Shown here piece after piece: positions 24,074 through 31,956 of a stretch of DNA of 39,001 nt (its first letter is position 1; each line of letters opens with the position of its first letter). Source of the stretch: Bacillota bacterium (GTDB taxonomy: Bacteria > Bacillota > Bacilli > Alicyclobacillales > SLC66). The translations under genes were made by a program, and so were the position numbers. Below the pieces are notes generated by a model that was not told where the DNA came from, made no database searches, and saw nothing but the letters and a program-made list of their open reading frames with translations. The stretch is taken from contig JAJZCB010000028.1 in assembly GCA_021846285.1 (NCBI GenBank), positions 1 through 39,001 on the forward strand. Direction: 5' to 3'.

Positions 24074-25216
24074 ATGACACAACGTGTCGTCTTTCTCGGC
24101 GGTGGAACAGGCGGGGTGATGGCGGCCAATCGGTTGGCGCGCATGATGTCGGAGGACGTTCAAAAGGGCGACCTGGAACTGATTGTGTTGACCGATTCTG
24201 ATGAACATTTCTATCAGCCGGGACTCTTGTATATTGCGCTCGATCAGGCCTTTCCAGAGGGATTTTCACGACCGGAAAAACGTGTACTGCTGCCAGGTGT
24301 GCACATGGTCCTTGATCCCGCAGTTCTTGTGTTGCCCGAAGAACGCATGGTGCAGTGTGAGAGCGGCAAGAAGATCCAGTACGATTACCTGGTTATCGCT
24401 ACGGGATCTGTTCCGGATTTGGATGCGATTCCGGGATTTCGTGAAGGCGCGCACTCCTTTTACACGTTGCCGGAAGCCATGGAGTTGCGCAAGGCAGTAC
24501 AACAGTTTGCGGGCGGCGAGGTGTTGCTGATCATCGGTGTTCCGCACAAGTGCCCGGTTGCGCCGCTGGAATTCATGTTCATGTTCGATGAAGCGCTGCG
24601 GCGTTCAGGGATGCGTAAAGAGGCAGAACTGATTTACACGTATCCGATTGGGCGCCTGCATTCTCTCGAACCGGTGGCCGACTGGGCGGAACGGGAATTT
24701 GCGAAACGGGACATTCACTCCGAAACGTTCTTTAACGTTGAGAATATCGATCCGGCGCGCCGAGTCGTAAACACGCTGGAAGGTGAAGAACGGGGGTATG
24801 ACTTGCTGATCGGGATTCCTCCGCATACCGGCGCTCGCGTTATACGGGATTCGGGCCTGGGCGATCGTGACGGCTGGATTCCGACGGACCGGGGAACGTT
24901 GCGGATGAAAGGGCAGGATCACATTTATGTTTTGGGTGACGCGACAGACTTGCCCATTTCCAAGGCAGGTTCAACCGCTCACTACCAGTCGGAAATCGTT
25001 GCGCGCAATGTGGCCCATGAATTGCGCGGGGAACCTGCGACTGCCCTGTACGACGGCAAGGCGTTCTGTTTCATCGAAGCGGGGCTTGACGAAGCGACTC
25101 ATATCACATTTGACTATAAGACGCCGCCGCATCCTTCTGAACCAGGGGCCATGGTTCATTGGTTCAAGCTCGCGTTCAATGAGATGTATTGGTTATCGCT
25201 GCGGGGATTGATCTAA
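24074..25216 (+). CDS. Sulfide:quinone oxidoreductase-like flavoprotein
   Basis: The 380-residue protein has the FAD dinucleotide motif VFLGGGTGGVMAANRLAR, the second FAD motif YVLGDATDLPISKAG near 290, and an SQR-type P-H-K-C (Cys160). The C-terminus (WFKLAFNEMYWLSLRGLI) is amphipathic and could sit on the membrane face. SQRs oxidise sulfide to sulfane sulfur and reduce quinone. The equivalent of the second catalytic Cys (Cys128 of the Acidithiobacillus enzyme) is absent; the other cysteines are Cys95 and Cys332. The activity may therefore differ from classical SQR. It is followed by DUF1641, DsrE-like and TusA genes, which supports a role in sulfur oxidation or sulfur-carrier loading. ATG 24074 is preceded by GAGGAG. 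Confidence 0.85.
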   Translation: MTQRVVFLGGGTGGVMAANRLARMMSEDVQKGDLELIVLTDSDEHFYQPGLLYIALDQAFPEGFSRPEKRVLLPGVHMVLDPAVLVLPEERMVQCESGKKIQYDYLVIATGSVPDLDAIPGFREGAHSFYTLPEAMELRKAVQQFAGGEVLLIIGVPHKCPVAPLEFMFMFDEALRRSGMRKEAELIYTYPIGRLHSLEPVADWAEREFAKRDIHSETFFNVENIDPARRVVNTLEGEERGYDLLIGIPPHTGARVIRDSGLGDRDGWIPTDRGTLRMKGQDHIYVLGDATDLPISKAGSTAHYQSEIVARNVAHELRGEPATALYDGKAFCFIEAGLDEATHITFDYKTPPHPSEPGAMVHWFKLAFNEMYWLSLRGLI

Positions 25217-25252
25217 GTCAGGCGCTGCTGTCTGAAGGGGGAGATGACTAAA

Positions 25253-25921
25253 ATGGAACAAACGGCGGTCGTACCGGACAGTCATAGTACAGTGGACCAG
25301 GATCAGACCGTGACGCCGACGACTCTCGATCCGCAAGGGGTGGCTGATTTGCGTGAGCTGCTCGGGGTGTTCTCCGCGTTTAACGATGCGGTCACATCGG
25401 AAACGATGCAAGGGATGGTCCGTTTCACTGCGGGATTGGGAGAGATCGCAGACAGGGTGAACCGACCGGAGATGCTGACGCTCATCGATGCGGTGGCAAA
25501 CGCAGGCGATGATTTGACCCGACTGGTTGAACGAGTGGTCAGAATGGAACACAGCGGAATGCTCGATCGGGTGGAGCAGATTCTCTTATTGGTAAACGCG
25601 GCGCTGGATGTTTTGACCCCCGAAATCATCGCAGGTTTGGCTCAAACGGCGGCCCGATTCATGGAATTGGCGGACACATTCTTGCAAAGCGGTGTGACGC
25701 GGGGGTTGCCGGACGCGTTGGTGGAGTGGGATCTCGTGCTGAAGAATCTGAAGGATCCGCCCGAGCCCAAGGCTGGAACTATCCGTCAACTGATGGGGGC
25801 CTTGCGGGATCCGGATGTGCGCGTCGGGATCGCAGTCGGCCTGCAGGTGGTCAGACAATTTGGCGCGGGTGTGCGAAAGGAGGCGCAAAGTACAGTCCGA
25901 CCGAACACAGATGCTGGTTAG
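25253..25921 (+). CDS. DUF1641 family protein
   Basis: The protein is almost wholly helical, with the repeated pattern LGEIADRVNRPEMLTLIDAV and LDRVEQILLLVNAALDVLTP, and ends in the DUF1641 core (LMGALRDPDVRVGIAVGLQVV). DUF1641 proteins are commonly encoded beside SQR-like flavoproteins or formate dehydrogenases; their exact function is unknown and a partner or scaffold role is likely. I prefer ATG 25253 (222 residues), nine bases after GGGGGAG, over ATG 25244, which abuts the SD. No membrane segments or cysteines are seen. Confidence 0.8.
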   Translation: MEQTAVVPDSHSTVDQDQTVTPTTLDPQGVADLRELLGVFSAFNDAVTSETMQGMVRFTAGLGEIADRVNRPEMLTLIDAVANAGDDLTRLVERVVRMEHSGMLDRVEQILLLVNAALDVLTPEIIAGLAQTAARFMELADTFLQSGVTRGLPDALVEWDLVLKNLKDPPEPKAGTIRQLMGALRDPDVRVGIAVGLQVVRQFGAGVRKEAQSTVRPNTDAG

Positions 25922-25936
25922 GGAGTCTGGTTTGTC

Positions 25937-25957
25937 GGCAACGTTTCAATCGTTGCC
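25937..25957 (+). other. Intergenic hairpin inside the sulfur cluster
   Basis: GGCAACG (25937-25943) and CGTTGCC (25951-25957) form a perfect 7-bp stem with a 7-base loop between the DUF1641 and DsrE-like genes. No T-run follows. It may stabilise or process the transcript rather than end it. Confidence 0.4.
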
Positions 25958-26036
25958 AATGCAACGCACTGTTTGGTTGACGCCGATTGCCCCCATCATC
26001 GCCGGGTTTTCGGAACATTCATGAGGAGGGACTTTT

Positions 26037-26459
26037 ATGAGCGATAAAAATCGCATGAGCATCGTGGTATTTGACGGCACCGTCGACAAACTGTTTCCCG
26101 TTTCGATCATCGCCTCTGGCGGCGTCATGAACGATATGCGCGTAGATATCTTTCTCACTTTCTGGGGGCTGCTCGCGTTTAGAAAGGGAGAACCGTACAA
26201 GGTCAGCAAAGTGAGCAAAGACTATGAAGAATGGGCTCCCGAGATGATGCGGGTGTTGCAGGAAAAGAAGGTGTCTTCCTGGTACGACACGTTGCTGCAG
26301 GCCAAGGAGTTAGGCGATATCCACATTTACGCTTGTGCGATGACTGCAGATTTGTTCGACTTGGGCAAAGAAGATTTTGAACCGGTGGTCGATGAAATCA
26401 TCGGCGTGGGCGAATTCATTGCCATGGCGCAGGAATCGGGAACCACTCTGTACATCTAA
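26037..26459 (+). CDS. DsrE/DsrF-like family protein
   Basis: The 140-residue protein has the DsrE fold pattern: MSIVVFDGTVDKLFPVSIIASGG, a VDIFLTFWGLLAF strand-helix, and IHIYACAMTADLFDL with Cys100 at the position used for persulfide carriage in DsrE-like sulfurtransferases. Such proteins pass sulfane sulfur with TusA in sulfur oxidation. GAGGAGGG precedes ATG 26037. It lies between DUF1641 and tusA on the same strand. Confidence 0.85.
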   Translation: MSDKNRMSIVVFDGTVDKLFPVSIIASGGVMNDMRVDIFLTFWGLLAFRKGEPYKVSKVSKDYEEWAPEMMRVLQEKKVSSWYDTLLQAKELGDIHIYACAMTADLFDLGKEDFEPVVDEIIGVGEFIAMAQESGTTLYI

Positions 26460-26489
26460 TGAATTCGATTCATCTGAGGAGGAACGACA

Positions 26490-26732
26490 ATGATTGGAAA
26501 CGTTGATGTCACACGCGAAATTGACGCTCGGGGCAGCTTTTGTCCCGGACCGATGATGGAACTGATCCGGGTCATCCGTAGTGCCCAGATTGGCGACGTG
26601 ATCGCGATTCTATCCAGCGATCAAGGGTCGAAGAGAGACATCCCAAAGTGGGTGACAAAGGCAAATCAGGAGTTCATCGGCGTTGAAACGTTAGACGGGT
26701 ATGATCGCATCATCGTCAAAAAAGTGCGCTAG
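26490..26732 (+). CDS. tusA: TusA-family sulfur carrier
   Basis: The 80-residue protein carries the TusA signature DARGSFCPGPMMEL with the persulfide-forming Cys18 in CPGP. Later segments (SSDQGSKRDIPKWV) are typical of the family. TusA proteins carry persulfide sulfur for oxidation, thiolation or Moco-related uses. Its place beside DsrE-like and SQR-like genes points to sulfur oxidation. GAGGAGG lies seven bases before ATG 26490. Repeat copy 2 begins 11 bases after the stop. Confidence 0.92.
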   Translation: MIGNVDVTREIDARGSFCPGPMMELIRVIRSAQIGDVIAILSSDQGSKRDIPKWVTKANQEFIGVETLDGYDRIIVKKVR

Positions 26733-26743
26733 AGTGTCATGTC

Positions 26744-26797
26744 TGAGTTTTGCGAAGCAAAATCCAGAGCGCTTCGCGCTGCCATCAGTGGAATGAA
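26744..26797 (+). repeat. 54-nt structured repeat, copy 2 (right flank of the sulfur cluster)
   Basis: This copy has the same TTTTGC-GAA-GCAAAA hairpin as copy 1, then AGCGC-TTC-GCGCT, which forms a cleaner second hairpin, and ends GCCATCAGTGGAATGAA. It lies 3053 bases from copy 1 in the same orientation. Unlike copy 1 it is not followed by a T-run. Confidence 0.8.
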
Positions 26798-26811
26798 AAA
26801 CCCACTCGTCA

Positions 26812-26881
26812 GGATTCCTATGCTGTGCCCGTCGCGAGTTCGGCGCAGCCGTGTCTGAGCAGGGGCACAGCATAGGAATCC
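26812..26881. repeat. 19-bp perfect inverted repeat in a gene-free region
   Basis: GGATTCCTATGCTGTGCCC (26812-26830) is exactly complementary to 26863-26881, with a 32-base GC-rich loop. A second small hairpin, GCCAG-GCGCA-CTGGC, follows just downstream. Between tusA (ends 26732) and the gene at 27139 no coding frame with an SD is seen. The gap holds repeat copy 2, this hairpin, two palindromes and one more hairpin. Confidence 0.75.
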
Positions 26882-26935
26882 GGCTGGCCAGGCGCACTGG
26901 CTGACATCCAACCCATTCTCGGCAGAAGCAAAGGC

Positions 26936-26968
26936 ATTATCGATAATCAGATTGTGAAATATTTCACA
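26936..26968. promoter_or_regulatory. FNR/CRP-type operator with adjacent palindrome
   Basis: TGTGAAATATTTCACA (26953-26968) is a perfect 16-base palindrome and an exact TGTGA-N6-TCACA, the consensus of CRP/FNR-family sites, including Bacillus FNR. A second perfect palindrome, ATTATCGATAAT, lies five bases upstream (26936-26947) and contains GATAAT, usable as a -10 on either strand. The nearest downstream gene starts 170 bases later. Confidence 0.65.
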
Positions 26969-27043
26969 CATATTCAAAGAGACTCCTTGCCCAGCCCACC
27001 ACGTCTGTTTGGACAACGAGGCTCTTGGCATACGAGGAATAAA

Positions 27044-27071
27044 GTGAGATCATTCGAAGGAGTGATCTCAC
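27044..27071 (+). other. Hairpin in the leader of the CoA-transferase gene
   Basis: GTGAGATCA (27044-27052) pairs perfectly with TGATCTCAC (27063-27071) around a 10-base loop containing AAGGAG. No T-run follows. It ends 67 bases before ATG 27139 and could be an operator or a leader structure. Confidence 0.45.
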
Positions 27072-27138
27072 ATGAGCGGCCAATGAATGCGCTGCGCGAC
27101 CCAATATAGGAACGGATGCATCCAAGGGAGGATATCGT

Positions 27139-28410
27139 ATGAAGATCGTGGAGTTGGAGGAAGCAATGGAGGCCGTTGGTTCCGAAAGTCGAGTATATGC
27201 GCAAGGAATGGCCTCTACACCTCATCGATTACTGGTTGGGCTCACCGAGCGGTGTCACCAGCTTGAAGGTGTGAAACTGTATCATCTGCATCTCGAAGGT
27301 CCCACTCCCTGGATTACGCCAACACTTGACAACCGTCTGCGTGACATTTCACTTTTTGTGGGCGCCAATTTGAGAGAAGCGGTCAACGATGGCCGGGCGT
27401 CCTATGCGCCGCTGTTTCTGTCGGAAGTGCCGTGGCTCCTGCAGCAACCGCAGTTCCGACCGATCGTGGTTTTGATTAACGTGAGCCCACCGGACCGGCA
27501 TGGGTTTGTCAGCCTCGGGCCAACACTGGAAGCGACTTTGGCGGCGATCGCCCAGGCGGATATTGTGATTGCGCAAATCAATCGACATGTTCCCCGCGCT
27601 CTTGGAAACGCGCTGATCAACCAGAGTTCAATCACCTATGGCGTCCTCTGGGATGAGCCTTTGAACTGTTCCATCTCACCCCCCAGCAATCCCGTTACGG
27701 ATGCGATTGGCCGCCATGTGGCCGAGTTGATTCCCGACTATGCGACGCTGCAGTTGGGCATTGGACGGATTCCCAATGCCGTTTTGAACCAACTGACGGG
27801 CCACAAAGATCTCGGTGTGCACAGTGAGATGATTTCCGACGGCGTCATGGTTCTGGCAGAGCAGGGGGTCATCACCGGCATTCACAAGAAGACCGATCCG
27901 GGTCACATCGTAGCCACCTTTGCCATGGGCTCTCAGTCGCTGTTTGACTTCATCGATGACAACCCGGCTGTGTCGATGCGAGCCGTTGACTATACGAACA
28001 ACACTGCTGTCATCCGTTGCAACCCGCGCATGATATCGGTGAACTCTGCCATCGAGGTGGATCTGACTGGTCAGGTCGTCGCCGAGTCAATCGGGCCACG
28101 GATCGTTTCAGGCGTGGGTGGGCAAATGGATTTCGTCCGTGGAGCAAGTCTGGCGGTGGAAGGCAAGTCGATCATTGCATTGCCGTCGCGAACTGGCTCG
28201 GATCAACCGCGCATCGTGGCGTCTCTGAAGCCTGGCGCGGGGATCACGACGACGCGAAATCATGTTCAATATGTCGTCACGGAGTATGGAACAGCCGAAT
28301 TGCACGGTCGCACCCTTGAAGAGCGTGTGCGCCAGTTGATCGGCATTGCTCATCCGGAAGATCGGAGCTCTCTGGAGAGAACGGCGAAAGAGATGTGGCC
28401 ATGGTATTGA
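27139..28410 (+). CDS. Acetyl-CoA hydrolase/4-hydroxybutyrate CoA-transferase family protein
   Basis: The 423-residue protein matches the family throughout: GVHSEMISDGVMVLAEQG with Glu230, SVNSAIEVDLTGQVVAESIG, SGVGGQMDFVRGASLA and YVVTEYGTAELHGRTLEERVRQLIGIAHP. Class I CoA-transferases use an active-site Glu to form a glutamyl-CoA thioester; whether it is Glu230 needs alignment. It could move CoA between acetate and other acids, or hydrolyse acyl-CoA, possibly handling the branched acyl-CoA made by the bkd complex. GGGAGG lies upstream of ATG 27139. The next gene is an acyl-CoA synthetase-like protein in the same direction, so they are probably one unit. Confidence 0.88.
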   Translation: MKIVELEEAMEAVGSESRVYAQGMASTPHRLLVGLTERCHQLEGVKLYHLHLEGPTPWITPTLDNRLRDISLFVGANLREAVNDGRASYAPLFLSEVPWLLQQPQFRPIVVLINVSPPDRHGFVSLGPTLEATLAAIAQADIVIAQINRHVPRALGNALINQSSITYGVLWDEPLNCSISPPSNPVTDAIGRHVAELIPDYATLQLGIGRIPNAVLNQLTGHKDLGVHSEMISDGVMVLAEQGVITGIHKKTDPGHIVATFAMGSQSLFDFIDDNPAVSMRAVDYTNNTAVIRCNPRMISVNSAIEVDLTGQVVAESIGPRIVSGVGGQMDFVRGASLAVEGKSIIALPSRTGSDQPRIVASLKPGAGITTTRNHVQYVVTEYGTAELHGRTLEERVRQLIGIAHPEDRSSLERTAKEMWPWY

Positions 28411-28486
28411 ACATTCCTGGAGACACTTGCTTTGGCGGCTCGGGCGCCATCAGTGCGGGTATGGTTCATTGTGGGGAGGAGTATGA

Positions 28487-30937
28487 ATGGAACGAATCAT
28501 TCTTCGCGACGGTAGGGTGGCGGAATTTCGGGAACTCCGAAACGACCAGGAGGACAGATCGATCATCAAGGAACTGTTTGGCCACGTATCTGCTGAGAGC
28601 CTTTACTATCGATTTTTTCAGGCGGTCCGGGAAGTAAGCGACGTGTTTATTGACAATCTGTTAAAGAACAACGATGAAAGTAACCGAACTCTGTTATGTA
28701 TGGCGGGCGATCATGCGGTTGGCATGGGAACGTACAACCGAGTGGATGAAGAGCGTGCGGAAGTGGCGTTTTTGGTCGATGATCGCATGCAAGGCAAAGG
28801 CATTGGCACCCTGCTTTTAGAACATTTGGCCGAGACCGCCTGGCGTTATGGGTTTAAACATTTTGACGCTGACATCCTGACCGGCAACCACCGGATGATT
28901 GAGGTCTTCAAGTCCAGCGGGTTTGAACTGGAGAGTGTGCAACGGTCGGAGGTGATCCATATGACGCTTCCACTGGCGCAGACGGAGCGCAATCGCGCAC
29001 TCCAGGACACACGCGAAAAACTGGCAACCGCAGCGTCCCTCGTTCCCTTCTTTCGCCCTCGAACCGTCGCGGTGGTGGGCGCGTCACGCGATCCCAAGGG
29101 CGTAGGGCATGTGGTGCTGCGTCATATACTGGACGGCGGATTTTGCGGCACTGTCTACCCCGTGAATCGGTCCGCGCAGTCCGTGGCTGCGGTCCAAGCC
29201 TATAAAAGTGTGTCTGACATTCCGGAACAGGTCGATCTGGCGGTCGTTGTCGTTCCTGCTGAAGAAACGCCAAGCGTGGTGGATGATTGTGTGCAGGCTG
29301 CTGTGCGCGCCGTCGTGATTACATCGGTTGGATTCGCCGAACGCGACAGGGAGGGAGCCCGGTCAGAACAGGAGATCACTCACCGGTTGCGAGGCGGGGG
29401 TTGCCGATTGATCGGTCCAAATTGCATGGGTCTGGCCAATGCGGCTTCGGATATGCGATTGAACGCGAGCTTTGCGCGGCGCTTGCCGCCCATGGGCAAT
29501 ATCGCCATTGCCAGTCAGTCGGGCGCGCTCGGCATTACGATTCTCGAATATGCCAGTCGCATCGGATTGGGTGTCTCAAGTTTTGCCAGTATGGGCAACA
29601 AGGCGGATGTTTCAGGCAATGATTTGCTGCAATACTGGGAGGATGATCCTGACACTGGCATGATTTTGCTTTACCTCGAATCGTTCGGCAACCCTCGCAA
29701 GTTCTCGCGCATTGCGCGACGCATCACGCGCCACAAACCGATTGTCGCGGTGAAAAGCGCCCGTTCGGCGCTTGGCGCCACCGTCTCGGAAGCGCGAATG
29801 ACGGCTCTGCCCGCCAGCGACCATGTGGTAGACGAGTTATTTCGCAGGACTGGCATCATTCGTGTGGATACCCTGCATGAGCTGTTTGACGTGACGGCGC
29901 TTCTTGCGGTTGGATCGTTGCCGAAAGGGCGGCGAGTCGCGATTGTGACCAATACCGCCGGCGGCGCCGTGATGACTGTCGATGCGCTGTTGAAGGAAGG
30001 TCTGCGGCTCGCACGGCCTCCGATCGATTTGGGTTTTGCAGCATTGGCGAACGACTATCGCAAGGTTCTCGCCGACCTGTTGCGCGATCCCAGCGTCGAT
30101 GCTGTGATGGTCATTTTCATGCCGATTGAGTTGTCCACGGAAAAAGCGATTTCGCGCGCGATTGCGCAGGCTCTTCGGGAGGTTGGCGTGCTCGCGCACG
30201 AGACTGGGAAACATACGGGCCTTGAGGAACATACGGACCCGGCCCCTGCGGTAAAACCGGTGGTGGCAAACTACCTGAGCACTGGTGATGATTTTGTCAG
30301 TTTTATCGATGCGGGGGAGCGGCGCGTTCCCGTGTACCCGTTTCCGGAACAGGCGATGCGGGCCCTTGCGAAGGTGATCGGATACGCTGAATACTGCCGC
30401 AGTCCGCGCGGACATGTTCCCGACTTATTGAATGTCGATTGTGTTCAGGCAAGAGCCGCGGCGAAAGAGGCTCTGACGCCCGGATCTGGTTGGGCGCCCG
30501 CCGATGTGGCTGCCGAGATTCTGGACGCTGTTGGAATACGGGTGGATCCACTGCCATCGCGGGTGACTGCGAAAACTGCCCTGCGGATTGCAATCGCAGT
30601 TGAATGTGATCCGCTGTTTGGCATGGTTGTTGGCTTGAAGGGCTACCGAGGCGACATGCCGGACACTGAGAAGTTCTTCTCGGTTTCGGAGTCACAGGCG
30701 ATCAGCATCACGCCGCTAACGGATCGTGACTGCAATGATATGGTGAGCAGTGTTCTGGGTGCGGACTTGGACGCGTTGCCATCCTCCGTACGCGCAGATC
30801 TGGAGGAGCTGCTGCAACGATTGTCGCGCCTGGCCGAGGAAGTTTACGAGATCACGCGAGTGATTCTGTCGGACATTGAAGTCGGTGCATCGGGTTACTC
30901 GATTCACAGGTTTGCGATTGCAGCAGGCATGCGTTAG
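28487..30937 (+). CDS. GNAT acetyltransferase fused to a degenerate ADP-forming acyl-CoA synthetase (Pat-like)
   Basis: Residues 1-165 are a GNAT domain (acetyl-CoA loop RMQGKGIGTLLLEHL near 101-115). Residues from about 185 are a CoA-binding domain (VAVVGASRDPKGVGHVVL), then succinyl-CoA ligase-like domains (SQSGALGITILEYASRIG, GNKADVSGNDLLQYW). In active ADP-forming synthetases the next block has the phospho-histidine in an SHTG motif. Here it reads ATVSEARMTAL, with no His. The C-terminal ATP-grasp-like part is short and passes from DAVGIRVDPLPSRVTAK almost directly to VECDPLFGMVVG, lacking the central nucleotide-binding part. Such proteins act as acyl-CoA-regulated lysine acetyltransferases, for example on acetyl-CoA synthetase. 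GGGGAGGAG is five bases before ATG 28487. Confidence 0.85.
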   Translation: MERIILRDGRVAEFRELRNDQEDRSIIKELFGHVSAESLYYRFFQAVREVSDVFIDNLLKNNDESNRTLLCMAGDHAVGMGTYNRVDEERAEVAFLVDDRMQGKGIGTLLLEHLAETAWRYGFKHFDADILTGNHRMIEVFKSSGFELESVQRSEVIHMTLPLAQTERNRALQDTREKLATAASLVPFFRPRTVAVVGASRDPKGVGHVVLRHILDGGFCGTVYPVNRSAQSVAAVQAYKSVSDIPEQVDLAVVVVPAEETPSVVDDCVQAAVRAVVITSVGFAERDREGARSEQEITHRLRGGGCRLIGPNCMGLANAASDMRLNASFARRLPPMGNIAIASQSGALGITILEYASRIGLGVSSFASMGNKADVSGNDLLQYWEDDPDTGMILLYLESFGNPRKFSRIARRITRHKPIVAVKSARSALGATVSEARMTALPASDHVVDELFRRTGIIRVDTLHELFDVTALLAVGSLPKGRRVAIVTNTAGGAVMTVDALLKEGLRLARPPIDLGFAALANDYRKVLADLLRDPSVDAVMVIFMPIELSTEKAISRAIAQALREVGVLAHETGKHTGLEEHTDPAPAVKPVVANYLSTGDDFVSFIDAGERRVPVYPFPEQAMRALAKVIGYAEYCRSPRGHVPDLLNVDCVQARAAAKEALTPGSGWAPADVAAEILDAVGIRVDPLPSRVTAKTALRIAIAVECDPLFGMVVGLKGYRGDMPDTEKFFSVSESQAISITPLTDRDCNDMVSSVLGADLDALPSSVRADLEELLQRLSRLAEEVYEITRVILSDIEVGASGYSIHRFAIAAGMR

Positions 30938-31098
30938 GTATGGCGGAAGACGTGCTATCCACATATGCGGATTTGTCGACGGCTGCGCCAGTCTGGGGGC
31001 TTCTGCCGGTTCAATACCACCGCCTTTGAACGTACGATATCCTATCGCGCCGCCGTTCGCGAAACTGAACCCATGTAAGCCCCACAGGAGGGTACCCC

Positions 31099-31650
31099 AT
31101 GACAGAAACGACGATTCAGGGAACCATTGCACAGGATGCTTTTCAATTCAATCTCACCTTGGGTTACCAAGGCAGTACCATGTCGAGCCCATTCATACTT
31201 GATACGGGGGCATTTGAATTGACGCTGTCCGAATATACGGCGACTGCGCTCGGACTGCCGAATCTTGGAACACTGACGATCCAGGGCGTCACAGGAAGCG
31301 CCACCGCGTATCAAAGCGAAGTCGATCTGCAAATCGGTGGCCAGACGTACGCTCATGTGGCTTGCATCGTCGACCCATCACTCGGCAATGCACAACTCTT
31401 CGGGTTGCGCTTTTTCATCGACGAGCAGCTGCAGTTGGCACTGAATCCCGCAGCACAAACGCTCACCATTGCAACTACTTCAAGCGCTTCACAGCCCAAT
31501 CCCGCCCCATCGACGCCACCGACCCCACCGACTTCACCGAAACAAACGGTGTATACGGTCGAATTTACGGATAAGGCGAGTGCGGACGCCTTTGTACGGT
31601 GGGCCATGAGTCGAGGCTGGAAGACGAAGGCCATCGCAGTTACAAGCTAA
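31099..31650 (+). CDS. Retropepsin-like aspartic protease domain protein
   Basis: The 183-residue protein has a single retropepsin-like domain: PFILDTGAFELTLSE (catalytic Asp35-Thr36-Gly37-Ala38), then the flap region and LFGLRFFIDEQLQLALNP, the equivalent of the hydrophobic LLG block. Viral and bacterial members act as homodimers, each chain giving one DTG/A. A Pro/Thr-rich linker (about 132-147) joins a small C-terminal alpha/beta module of about 35 residues that ends in TKAIAVTS. No signal peptide is seen. CACAGGAGGG precedes ATG 31099. The function is unknown; it may process a partner protein. A gene-free stretch follows. Confidence 0.75.
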   Translation: MTETTIQGTIAQDAFQFNLTLGYQGSTMSSPFILDTGAFELTLSEYTATALGLPNLGTLTIQGVTGSATAYQSEVDLQIGGQTYAHVACIVDPSLGNAQLFGLRFFIDEQLQLALNPAAQTLTIATTSSASQPNPAPSTPPTPPTSPKQTVYTVEFTDKASADAFVRWAMSRGWKTKAIAVTS

Positions 31651-31956
31651 GATGACGTTTGGACCTGTCAACTGATATTCGCCGCCGCTGACAAGGTTCA
31701 GGCCATTGGCGTCAACGGGTGGGTACTCAGCACCTCGCGACATTATGATCTGCCGGGCATCCATGTGCCGGCAGATCATAATGTCAAAGATGCGGACGAG
31801 CATATCCTGGTACTGTGGGGAAGTGTGGAGATGAGAGGCCAATCGGTATTCTCGGAGAAAAGAGGCGAGGGAAGAAGGCAGTTGCTCTGTGGACGGGTTT
31901 TGGCGTACCATATAGCAAACACCTCGCCTTCGGTTGTGAAATTCGTGAAGTGAGGG
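31651..31956. other. Gene-free stretch at the edge of the AT-rich island
   Basis: No coding frame with a convincing start was found in these 306 bases. The stretch contains ACCTGTCA (31663-31670) facing TGACAAGGT (31689-31697), an 18-bp perfect hairpin (31739-31785), and a purine-rich right part. The base composition changes just after it. It may be a decayed mobile-element end, but no transposase fragment is recognised. Confidence 0.4.
31739..31785. repeat. 18-bp perfect inverted repeat
   Basis: GACATTATGATCTGCCGG (31739-31756) is exactly complementary to 31768-31785, with an 11-base loop whose ends can pair further. It stands alone between the protease and the SNF2 gene and has no T-run. 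Confidence 0.75.
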
